Shown here one piece after another: positions 56,727 through 64,000 of a stretch of 64,000 bases of DNA. Both the position numbers and the translations under genes were made by a program. Each line of letters begins with the position of its first letter. The stretch's first letter is position 1. The stretch is from Salinibacillus kushneri (GTDB taxonomy: Bacteria > Bacillota > Bacilli > Bacillales > Alkalibacillaceae): NCBI RefSeq assembly GCF_900111405.1, contig NZ_FOHJ01000016.1, positions 1 to 64,000 on the forward strand, in the 5' to 3' direction. A model generated the notes under the pieces. That model saw only the letters and a program-made list of their open reading frames with translations. It did no database searches and was not told the DNA's origin.

Positions 56727-58463
56727 ATGACTTTTAATAGCCGATGGAGAAACAGACAGCTCCGGGAACATGTCGCTGTTATTGATAATCGCTTAATACC
56801 AACGCTTGTTTTAAAAAATGCTACGTACTTAAATGTTTTTTTGAAAAAATGGATGCATGCTCATATTTGGATATATGAAGATCGAATAGTTTATATGGGA
56901 GATCGATTGCCAAAACATGAGAATGTACAAATCATTGATTGTAAAGATCAGTATTTAGTTCCAGGATATATTGAACCACACGCACATCCATTTCAATTAT
57001 ATAATCCCCATACTTTATCACTATATGCATCTCAATTTGGTACATCTGTTTTCATTAATGATAATCTCTTGTACCTTTATTTATTAGATAATAAGAAAGC
57101 GTTTTCTATATTGGAGGAACTGGATGATTTACCGACTTCTCTTTATTGGTGGGCGCGTTTCGATTCCCAATCCTTCTTACAGGATGATGAACAATTTATC
57201 CGGAAGGCAAATGTCTTGTCATGGTTAAAGCATGATGCTGTTATCCAGGGCGGAGAGTTGACTTCATGGACGAGTGTGTTAAAAGATGATGATCGTATGC
57301 TTCATTGGATGCAGGAAACGAAGCGGCTGAGAAAGCCTGTGGAAGGGCATTTTCCTGGTGCATCTTTAGAAACATTGACAAAAATGAAGCTGCTTGGGGC
57401 AGATAGTGATCATGAATCCATATCAGGCGAGGAAGTGTATCGTCGTCTTTTATTAGGCTATCGTGTAGCTCTTAGACATTCCTCCATTCGCCCGGATTTA
57501 CGAAAAATCTTAAGAGAGCTTAAGGACTATGAAATGACTTCATACGATCAGGTTATGTTAACAACAGATGGTTCACCGCCGTCTTATTATGAGAACGGGA
57601 TTATTAATATGTGCATTGGAATTGCGATTGAAGAAGGAGTTCCGTTAGCCGATGCATATGCAATGGGGTCTTATAATTCTGCAAAGCATTTTGGTATTGA
57701 TCATCTGGTAGGAAGTATCGGCCCAGGTCGTATCGCACATATCAATTTCCTCGAAGCGAAGGATAATCCCACTCCAATCTCTGTTTTAGCAAAAGGCAAA
57801 TGGATAAAATATGACGGTAATGTCCAATATGAACAGCCTTCATTCGATTGGAAAAAGTATGGAATCAAACGTTTAGAGTTAAATTGGGATTTACGTGATA
57901 GTGACTTCCGCTTTTTTGTTCCGATAGGCTTGGAAATGGCCAATGACGTTATTATGAATCCTTTCACCATTCATGATAAACTTCAAGGGGACGAGATTTC
58001 CACAGATAATCAGGATGCTTTTCTCATTTTAGTGGACCGAGAAGGAAAGTGGCGTATTGCAACTTTATTGCGTGGGTTCACTCAAAGCTTAGGTGGCCTG
58101 GTCAGCTCATACTCAAGCGCAGGAGATATTACGTTAATTGGAAAAAGGAAAGCGGATATCCGTTTAGCTTTCAATCGATTAAAGGAAATTGGCGGTGGAA
58201 TTGTTTTAGCCGATCAAGGAGAGATTATTTGCGAGCTTCCGTTAACAATGGAAGGCAGATTATCTGATGAAAATATGGAAGAGCTTCTTCAAAAAGAAAA
58301 GGAATTATCGAACACGGTTAAACAACACGGTTATACATTTAATGACCCTATTTATACATTATTGTTTCTATCAGCTGCTCATTTGCCGTATATTCGCATA
58401 ACCCAAAGAGGAATTATGGATGTGAAGAAGAAAGAGGTACTCTTTCCTTCAATAATGCGTTAA
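56727..58463 (+). CDS. yerA: adenine deaminase-like amidohydrolase YerA
   Basis: 578 residues of the AdeC/YerA group. Metal ligands EPHAHPF near 85-89, GHFPGA near 210, and MLTTDGSPP near 280 with the conserved Asp. Expected to deaminate adenine to hypoxanthine, feeding salvage, though YerA-type proteins are less well characterised than AdeC. Ribosome site AAAAAGGGGG. Confidence 0.82.
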   Translation: MTFNSRWRNRQLREHVAVIDNRLIPTLVLKNATYLNVFLKKWMHAHIWIYEDRIVYMGDRLPKHENVQIIDCKDQYLVPGYIEPHAHPFQLYNPHTLSLYASQFGTSVFINDNLLYLYLLDNKKAFSILEELDDLPTSLYWWARFDSQSFLQDDEQFIRKANVLSWLKHDAVIQGGELTSWTSVLKDDDRMLHWMQETKRLRKPVEGHFPGASLETLTKMKLLGADSDHESISGEEVYRRLLLGYRVALRHSSIRPDLRKILRELKDYEMTSYDQVMLTTDGSPPSYYENGIINMCIGIAIEEGVPLADAYAMGSYNSAKHFGIDHLVGSIGPGRIAHINFLEAKDNPTPISVLAKGKWIKYDGNVQYEQPSFDWKKYGIKRLELNWDLRDSDFRFFVPIGLEMANDVIMNPFTIHDKLQGDEISTDNQDAFLILVDREGKWRIATLLRGFTQSLGGLVSSYSSAGDITLIGKRKADIRLAFNRLKEIGGGIVLADQGEIICELPLTMEGRLSDENMEELLQKEKELSNTVKQHGYTFNDPIYTLLFLSAAHLPYIRITQRGIMDVKKKEVLFPSIMR

Positions 58464-58508
58464 AATATAAAAGGGATAAAGTATAACAGAGCAAAAAGGT
58501 GGGATAAA

Positions 58509-59579
58509 TTGTTTAAAAGATTACCGAAATGGTCCTTTATCATTTGCATGATGTTGGCTCTATTTCTTACGGGGTGTAACAATAATGATGCATCTGATAA
58601 CGAAAATAAAGAAGATACAGAACAACCAGTTGCAGAACAAGAAAATCCCGAAGAACCATCAGAACCCGAATTTGAAAATACTTATCCATTAACAGGCCTT
58701 GGTACGAATGAACCTGTTAATAATCGAATAGTGGGTATAATGGTGAATAATCATACCAAAGCCCGTCCTCAATCAGGCTTATCAAAAGCCGATATTGTAT
58801 ATGAGTTGCTGGCAGAAGGTCCAATTACAAGGTTTCTTGCTTTCTATCAAAGTGAAGAGCCAGAGGTTGTCGGCCCCGTACGAAGCGCAAGAGAGTATTA
58901 TGCTGATTTGGCCTTAGGTATGGATGCTATTTATGTTTATCATGGAGCCGCTAAACATATAGAGAATATGATTGTCAATAAAGGCGTTGATTTAATTCGT
59001 GGTGCTGTACATGATGATGATCAGTATCTATTTAAACGGGAAAGCTTTCGTCAAGCACCGCACAATTCTTATTTGATTTATCCAAATGTCTATGAAGCGG
59101 CTGAACAAAAGGGATTAGAAACGAAAAAAGAATATGAACCTTATCCTTTCCTTTCAAAAGATGAGATAAATCAAATTTCCGGGGATGAAGCAAACCGAGT
59201 CCATATTGTTTATCGGGAAGGCCTTGAGGAAGTAACTTATGAATACGATGAGGTCAATGAACAATATGTGCGTTACAGTGATGGGGAAAAGACTGTGGAA
59301 TTAGAAAATGAGGATCCTATTGTCTTAGATAATATATTTATCGTGGAAACGGGACATCGAGTGATTGACTCTGCTTTACGACGTGAGATTGATTTGGAAT
59401 CAGGAGGCAGAGGATACTTAATTCAAAAAGGAACTGTTCAAGAAGTAGAATGGAAAAATGTCGACGGAAGGATTTTACCATTTAAGGATGGCAAAGAGGT
59501 GAAATTTGTACCAGGTAAGACGTGGGTAAATGTTGTTCCCGAATCACCAGGAATCGACCAGTCCATTCAATTTAACTAG
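58509..59579 (+). CDS. yerB: YerB-family lipoprotein (DUF3048)
   Basis: 356 residues: lipobox LTGC near 20-23, an acidic linker, then DUF3048 (NNHTKARPQSGLSKADIVYE near 77-96 and VGPVRSAREYYADLAL). Surface lipoprotein, function unknown. TTG start after AAGGTGGGA, as in its B. subtilis neighbourhood. Confidence 0.88.
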   Translation: MFKRLPKWSFIICMMLALFLTGCNNNDASDNENKEDTEQPVAEQENPEEPSEPEFENTYPLTGLGTNEPVNNRIVGIMVNNHTKARPQSGLSKADIVYELLAEGPITRFLAFYQSEEPEVVGPVRSAREYYADLALGMDAIYVYHGAAKHIENMIVNKGVDLIRGAVHDDDQYLFKRESFRQAPHNSYLIYPNVYEAAEQKGLETKKEYEPYPFLSKDEINQISGDEANRVHIVYREGLEEVTYEYDEVNEQYVRYSDGEKTVELENEDPIVLDNIFIVETGHRVIDSALRREIDLESGGRGYLIQKGTVQEVEWKNVDGRILPFKDGKEVKFVPGKTWVNVVPESPGIDQSIQFN

Positions 59580-59609
59580 AGTACGTGCATAGGAGGGTAA
59601 CGTTAAACC

Positions 59610-59915
59610 ATGCAAATTGACAAGCTACGTGGAAAAGAACTGGATCAATTATTTAAAGCCATTCTATCCTTAGAAACTATTGAAGAATGTTATGAATTAT
59701 TTGATGATTTGGCAACGATGAATGAAGTCCAATCATTAGCCCAGCGACTCGAAGTTGCCCGCATGCTAAGAGAGGGAGACACTTACCATGCGATAGAAAA
59801 TCAAACGGGTGCATCAACGGCTACCATTTCCCGAGTCAAAAGATGCCTAAACTACGGCAATGATGCTTATCAATTAGTTTTAGACCGAATTTATGAGAAA
59901 GAGGAAAATAAATAA
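59610..59915 (+). CDS. yerC: YerC/YecD TrpR-like regulator
   Basis: 101 residues of the TrpR superfamily: RLEVARMLREGDTYHAIENQ then TGASTATISRVKRCL as the helix-turn-helix. No Trp-repressor function is implied; targets unknown. Ribosome site AGGAGG, 30 nt after yerB. Confidence 0.9.
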   Translation: MQIDKLRGKELDQLFKAILSLETIEECYELFDDLATMNEVQSLAQRLEVARMLREGDTYHAIENQTGASTATISRVKRCLNYGNDAYQLVLDRIYEKEENK

Positions 59916-59956
59916 GAAGAAGCGCATGGAATGAAGAGACCATGCGCTTCTTCTGT
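59916..59956 (+). terminator. terminator of yerC
   Basis: 14-bp perfect stem GAAGAAGCGCATGG / CCATGCGCTTCTTC starting at the yerC stop. Confidence 0.88.
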
Positions 59957-59998
59957 TATGGCATACGAATTTTTATTTTAACAGGCTCAACTTTTGTG

Positions 59999-60038
59999 AT
60001 CATGCTTAACTGAAAGTTTTAAAGCATGATTCTTTTTT
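59999..60038 (+). terminator. second terminator after yerC
   Basis: 9-bp stem ATCATGCTT / AAGCATGAT with a T-run. Tandem with the previous one; it protects convergent glyQS from read-through. Confidence 0.65.
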
Positions 60039-60120
60039 ATCTAAGTTAAACAATTTTAAACAAGATATGTTGCTACACTTTATACAGACCTGCTCAATTC
60101 AGGGATATGCCCCTAATCTA

Positions 60121-61506
60121 TTAGTAGCTTACCTTTTCACTCAAGAAATCTTTTAATTCACTGATTGACATACGCGTTTGCTCCATGGTGTCACGATTAC
60201 GTACTGTCACTTGCTGATCGTCACGGGAATCGAAATCAAATGTAATGCAGTAAGGCGTTCCAATTTCATCGTGACGACGGTAGCGTTTCCCGATGGATCC
60301 GGATTCATCATAGTCAATCATAAAGTCTTTGGCCAGCTCTTGATAAACCTCTTTCGCTTCATCTGACAGCTTTTTAGAAAGCGGGAATACAGCCGCCTTA
60401 AATGGAGCAACAGCTGGATGGAAATGCATCACCGTTCGTTTGGATCCATCTTCTAACTCTTCCTCTTCGTAAGCATCAGAAAGGAAGGATAGAACTAAAC
60501 GGTCCACACCCAATGCCGGCTCAATGACATAAGGAATATAACGTTCATTATTATTTTCCTGATCAATGTATTGGAAATCCTCGCCGGAATGTTCAGCGTG
60601 CTGCGTTAAATCATAATCCGTACGAGAAGCAACTCCCCATAATTCTCCCCATCCAAATGGGAAATGATATTCTAAATCTGTTGTTGCATTACTATAATGA
60701 GAGAGTTCATCATCTGTATGATCACGACGACGGACATTTTCCTCGCTTAATCCTAAAGACAGAAGCCAATTATGACAGAAATCAAGCCAATATTGGTGCC
60801 ACTCTTTTTCTGTTCCAGGTTTACAGAAAAATTCCATCTCCATTTGTTCAAATTCACGGGTCCTGAAGATAAAGTTCCCAGGGGTAATTTCGTTTCTAAA
60901 GCTCTTACCAATTTGACCAATACCAAATGGAAGCTTTTTACGCATCGAACGTTGAACATTTTTAAAGTTGACAAAGATACCCTGGGCTGTTTCTGGACGA
61001 AGGTAAATTTCATCTGTTGAATCTTCTGTTACACCTTGATAAGTTTTAAACATTAAATTAAATTGACGGATATCCGTAAAGTTTTTTGCACCGCATTCAG
61101 TACACTCAATATCATTTTCTTCAATCATTTTCTGCATTTCTTCAAATGGAAGGCCATCGACTACAATTTCCTCGCCCTTGCTCTCAAAATAATTTTCTAT
61201 TAATTTATCGGCACGGTGGCGGGCTTTACATTCCTTACAATCCATCATAGGGTCATTAAAGTTTCCTAAGTGACCAGAGGCTTCCCATGTTTTCGGATTC
61301 ATGAGAATGGAAGCATCCAATCCCACATTATACGGGGACTCCTGCACAAATTTTTTCCACCAGGCATCCTTTAAATTTTTCTTTAATTCTACCCCTAAAG
61401 GACCGTAATCCCAAGTATTGGCAAGTCCGCCATAAATTTCTGAACCTTGAAATACAAACCCACGATGCTTGACATGATTCACTACTTCCTCCATATTTTT
61501 GGCCAT
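60121..61506 (-). CDS. glyQS: glycyl-tRNA synthetase, single-chain type
   Basis: 461 residues, class II synthetase of the alpha2 (eukaryote-like) form. Contains [19 protein letters not shown] (motif 2) and a C-terminal anticodon-binding domain. CKECKARH and CTECGAKN look like a zinc site. ATG after AAGGAGGA. Preceded by a T-box. Confidence 0.95.
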   Translation of the reverse strand: MAKNMEEVVNHVKHRGFVFQGSEIYGGLANTWDYGPLGVELKKNLKDAWWKKFVQESPYNVGLDASILMNPKTWEASGHLGNFNDPMMDCKECKARHRADKLIENYFESKGEEIVVDGLPFEEMQKMIEENDIECTECGAKNFTDIRQFNLMFKTYQGVTEDSTDEIYLRPETAQGIFVNFKNVQRSMRKKLPFGIGQIGKSFRNEITPGNFIFRTREFEQMEMEFFCKPGTEKEWHQYWLDFCHNWLLSLGLSEENVRRRDHTDDELSHYSNATTDLEYHFPFGWGELWGVASRTDYDLTQHAEHSGEDFQYIDQENNNERYIPYVIEPALGVDRLVLSFLSDAYEEEELEDGSKRTVMHFHPAVAPFKAAVFPLSKKLSDEAKEVYQELAKDFMIDYDESGSIGKRYRRHDEIGTPYCITFDFDSRDDQQVTVRNRDTMEQTRMSISELKDFLSEKVSY

Positions 61507-61573
61507 TAAGGACTCCTCCTTCATTTTGTTAGTTGATTTTTTCGAACGGGTGTTCTATAATGTTTGTGAACAG

Positions 61574-61808
61574 AAAAAACTCCCGTCACTAGGCTAAGAG
61601 CCCAGGGACGAGAGTTTATCTCCCGCGGTTCCACCCTGATTGATGTAGAAGGTTTCTACATCCGCTTCAATCAAGACGTACTCCGAATTGCCGTTTCTCT
61701 AAACCATTCTCCAGGCTCTCACCATCCCTGAATCGCTTCATGAAGAGGATTTAGATACTATAGATTCATCAATGTACTTATATACATTTAGGTTTACTGT
61801 CTTCTGAT
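61574..61808 (-). promoter_or_regulatory. T-box riboswitch of glyQS
   Basis: On the minus strand: leader with stem I, the T-box sequence AGGGTGGAACCGCGGGA (61621-61637), then a terminator AACTCTCGTCCC / GGGACGGGAGTT-type hairpin with T-run (61574-61617). A GGC triplet at 61690-61692 is a candidate glycine specifier. Uncharged tRNA-Gly should prevent termination. Confidence 0.9.
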
Positions 61809-61814
61809 TATCTA

Positions 61815-61843
61815 ATCTTAGCATATCCTTCTTTTAGTCACAA
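61815..61843 (-). promoter_or_regulatory. SigA promoter of glyQS
   Basis: On the minus strand TTGTGA, 17-bp spacer, TAAGAT, placing the transcript start at about 61808, just before the T-box. Confidence 0.65.
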
Positions 61844-61972
61844 GTTACCTTTGGTTCTCTGTAAAAACATGGCACAGGAAACATGTAACTATGCTCTTTT
61901 GATGATATAATCCCAATCAAATTTTTGCTATAATAATGGAGATGTAATTTATATAATAGAGGACGGTCTATA

Positions 61973-62656
61973 ATGTATGATATTCATAAGTGGAATCATG
62001 TGTTTAAACTAGATCCAAACAAAGAGATATCTGATGACAGTTTGGAAAAAGTATGTGAGTCAGGAACGGATGCAATCGTGGTTGGGGGTACGGACGGTGT
62101 TACGCTTGATAATGTCCTGCAGATTCTCGCACGAGTAAGACGTCATTCGGTTCCTTGCGTATTAGAAATATCGAATACTGAATCCCTAACGCCAGGGTTT
62201 GATTATTACTTTATTCCTTCTGTGTTAAATTCTCAGGATAAGAAATGGTTCATGGATTTACATCACCAGGCAGTGAAAGAATATGGAGACATCATGAACT
62301 GGGATGAAATCTTTATGGAAGGCTATTGTATGGTAAATCCAGAATCAAAGGCTTTTCAATATACCCATTCCACTTCTTTAAAGGATGAAGATGTGATTGC
62401 ATATGCCCAAATGACAGAGAAAATGTTTCGTTTTCCGTTCTTTTATTTAGAATATAGCGGTACATATGGAGATCCTAAACTGGTTGAACGTGTAAAGCAA
62501 AAGCTGGATCAAACCTTACTTATATATGGCGGGGGCATCTATAAAGCAAAACAAGCAAAAGAAATGGCTCAATTTGCAGATATCGTTGTAGTTGGGAATG
62601 CTATTTATGAAGATTTGTCCAATGCACTTAAAACAGTGAAAGCAGTTAAGAATTAA
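61973..62656 (+). CDS. pcrB: heptaprenylglyceryl phosphate synthase PcrB
   Basis: 227-residue TIM-barrel prenyltransferase joining heptaprenyl diphosphate to glycerol-1-phosphate. [10 protein letters not shown] near 35-44 and [11 protein letters not shown] near 182-192 hold phosphate ligands. Same location before pcrA as in B. subtilis. Confidence 0.93.
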   Translation: MYDIHKWNHVFKLDPNKEISDDSLEKVCESGTDAIVVGGTDGVTLDNVLQILARVRRHSVPCVLEISNTESLTPGFDYYFIPSVLNSQDKKWFMDLHHQAVKEYGDIMNWDEIFMEGYCMVNPESKAFQYTHSTSLKDEDVIAYAQMTEKMFRFPFFYLEYSGTYGDPKLVERVKQKLDQTLLIYGGGIYKAKQAKEMAQFADIVVVGNAIYEDLSNALKTVKAVKN

Positions 62657-62681
62657 AAATCAATAGGTAGGTGGGGATACC

Positions 62682-64000
62682 TTGAGTATAGTAGAGAAAA
62701 TTGTACAAGGAATGAATAGTGAGCAGGCCAAAGCCGTTCAGCATACGGAAGGTCCCCTATTAATTATGGCAGGAGCAGGAAGTGGGAAAACAAGAGTTTT
62801 AACCCATCGTATCGCTTATCTTCTCCATGAAAAAGGTGTACCTCCGTACAATGTTATCGCTATTACGTTTACAAATAAGGCGGCACGTGAAATGAAGGAA
62901 AGGGTACAGCGGCTGGTAGGTGCAGGATCTGAAGAGATTTGGATGTCGACCTTCCACTCATTATGTGTTCGTATTCTGCGTCGGGATATTGATCGAATAG
63001 GGTTTAATCGTAACTTTTCTATTTTGGATACGAGTGATCAATTATCTGTAATTAAACAAGTGTTAAAAGATTTAAACCTTGATCCGAAGAAGTGGGATCC
63101 ACGTGCCATGTTAAATGGCATTAGTACAGCTAAAAACCAATTAATGACACCAGAACAACTTAAGAAGGAAGCTAATCATTTTTATGAAGAAACAAATGCC
63201 CAAGTTTATGAAGGCTATCAAAATACTTTGAATAAAAATGATGCATTAGATTTTGATGATTTAATTATGAAGACCATCCAACTGTTTGAAAGGGTTCCGG
63301 AAACCTTACAATATTACCAGCGCCGATTTCAATATATTCATGTGGACGAGTATCAGGATACCAACCATGCTCAGTATCAGCTTGTAAAAATGCTGGCTGA
63401 ACGCCATCAGAATCTTTGTGTAGTAGGAGATTCTGACCAATCAATTTATCACTGGCGTGGGGCAGATATTGAAAATATTTTATCTTTTGAAAAGGATTAT
63501 CCGAATGCCCGGACCATTATGTTAGAGCAAAATTACCGTTCAACGAAAAAAATTCTGGCCGCAGCAAATCATGTAATTGAAAATAATGTCTCTCGAAAGC
63601 CTAAAAAATTATGGACAGAAAATACAGAAGGGGAGTTAATTCAATTTCATCAGGCGGCAAGTGAACGGGATGAAGCGATATATGTTGTGGAGCAAATGGA
63701 AACATTAATGAATGAAGAAAATCTGCAATACCGGGATATGGCGGTTTTATATCGTACCAATGCTCAATCTCGTGCCGTTGAGGATGCATTTGTAAAATCG
63801 AATATCCCTTACCAAATTGTGGGAGGTACAAAGTTCTACGATCGTAAGGAGATTAAAGACTTACTCGCTTATTTGCGTTTAATTGCCAATCCAAATGACG
63901 ATATAAGTTTCCAACGTGTTGTTAATGTACCTAAACGAGGAATTGGAAATACTTCAATAGAAAAAATGCTTGCTTATGCCGCATCTCATGACCTATCCCT
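62682..64000 (+). CDS. pcrA: ATP-dependent DNA helicase PcrA, partial at right edge
   Basis: UvrD/PcrA superfamily 1 helicase for repair and plasmid replication. TTG start with TAGGTGGGG upstream; the first 439 codons are present and no stop occurs before the window ends. Motif I AGAGSGKT near 30-37, [10 protein letters not shown], motif II DEYQDTN and [10 protein letters not shown] are visible. Full length is normally about 740 residues. Confidence 0.95.
   Translation, partial: MSIVEKIVQGMNSEQAKAVQHTEGPLLIMAGAGSGKTRVLTHRIAYLLHEKGVPPYNVIAITFTNKAAREMKERVQRLVGAGSEEIWMSTFHSLCVRILRRDIDRIGFNRNFSILDTSDQLSVIKQVLKDLNLDPKKWDPRAMLNGISTAKNQLMTPEQLKKEANHFYEETNAQVYEGYQNTLNKNDALDFDDLIMKTIQLFERVPETLQYYQRRFQYIHVDEYQDTNHAQYQLVKMLAERHQNLCVVGDSDQSIYHWRGADIENILSFEKDYPNARTIMLEQNYRSTKKILAAANHVIENNVSRKPKKLWTENTEGELIQFHQAASERDEAIYVVEQMETLMNEENLQYRDMAVLYRTNAQSRAVEDAFVKSNIPYQIVGGTKFYDRKEIKDLLAYLRLIANPNDDISFQRVVNVPKRGIGNTSIEKMLAYAASHDLS

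Overview
The window reads as one continuous piece of chromosome from a low-GC, endospore-former-type Bacillaceae bacterium, probably one of the halotolerant genera near Virgibacillus or Oceanobacillus. The evidence is AT-rich DNA, strong GGAGG ribosome sites, frequent TTG starts, CIRCE control of groESL, a Gram-positive T-box and purine riboswitches, and gene order matching Bacillus subtilis at both ends (rrn-thiL-tsaEB-rimI-tsaD-ydiF-rex-ydiKL-groESL on the left; guaA-pbuG-yebEG-purB-yerABC-pcrBA on the right). The genus is an inference; no 16S gene is present.

Layout. 1-330: tail of an rRNA operon (5S, tRNA-fMet, tRNA-Asp). 486-4115: thiL and the t6A/RimI cluster. 4180-4363: a dense DnaA-box cluster. 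4406-10376: ABC-F protein, Rex, YdiK/YdiL and CIRCE-controlled groESL. 10470-11610: decayed DNA holding the 3' end of an RND efflux pump gene and broken, mutually inverted IS110 transposase pieces. 11611-17160: accessory genes (MOSC protein, lipoprotein amidase, an orphan gene flanked by repeats, a hotdog thioesterase, a LysR regulator). 17609-23081: a sugar ABC importer without its own ATPase, a YesL protein and a zinc formaldehyde dehydrogenase.

23868-35494 is a complete-looking Tad (type IVc pilus) operon: cpaB, tadZ, tadA, tadB, tadC, a tiny Flp-type pilin, a VWA lipoprotein, a 543-residue secreted protein built on a strict six-residue repeat, four small membrane proteins, tadE-like and tadG-like genes, then a strong terminator. 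No prepilin peptidase lies in it. Two exact Spo0A-box sequences, two helical turns apart, sit upstream.

35758-43859 joins an OpuC-type osmoprotectant importer to a CocE-like hydrolase, a GbsR-type regulator and three enzymes that should convert L-carnitine to glycine betaine (carnitine dehydrogenase, BKACE cleavage enzyme, betainyl-CoA thioesterase). The arrangement looks like one uptake-and-conversion unit for making a compatible solute.

43963-64000 returns to conserved genes: a DUF4352 lipoprotein, a MoxR/DUF58/transglutaminase operon, guaA and pbuG each behind a guanine riboswitch, hsp20, yebE, yebG, purB, yerA-yerB-yerC, glyQS behind a T-box, pcrB, and the start of pcrA, which runs off the window. 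The large pur operon that neighbours purB in B. subtilis is absent here: purE/purK are missing before purB and purC-purD after it.
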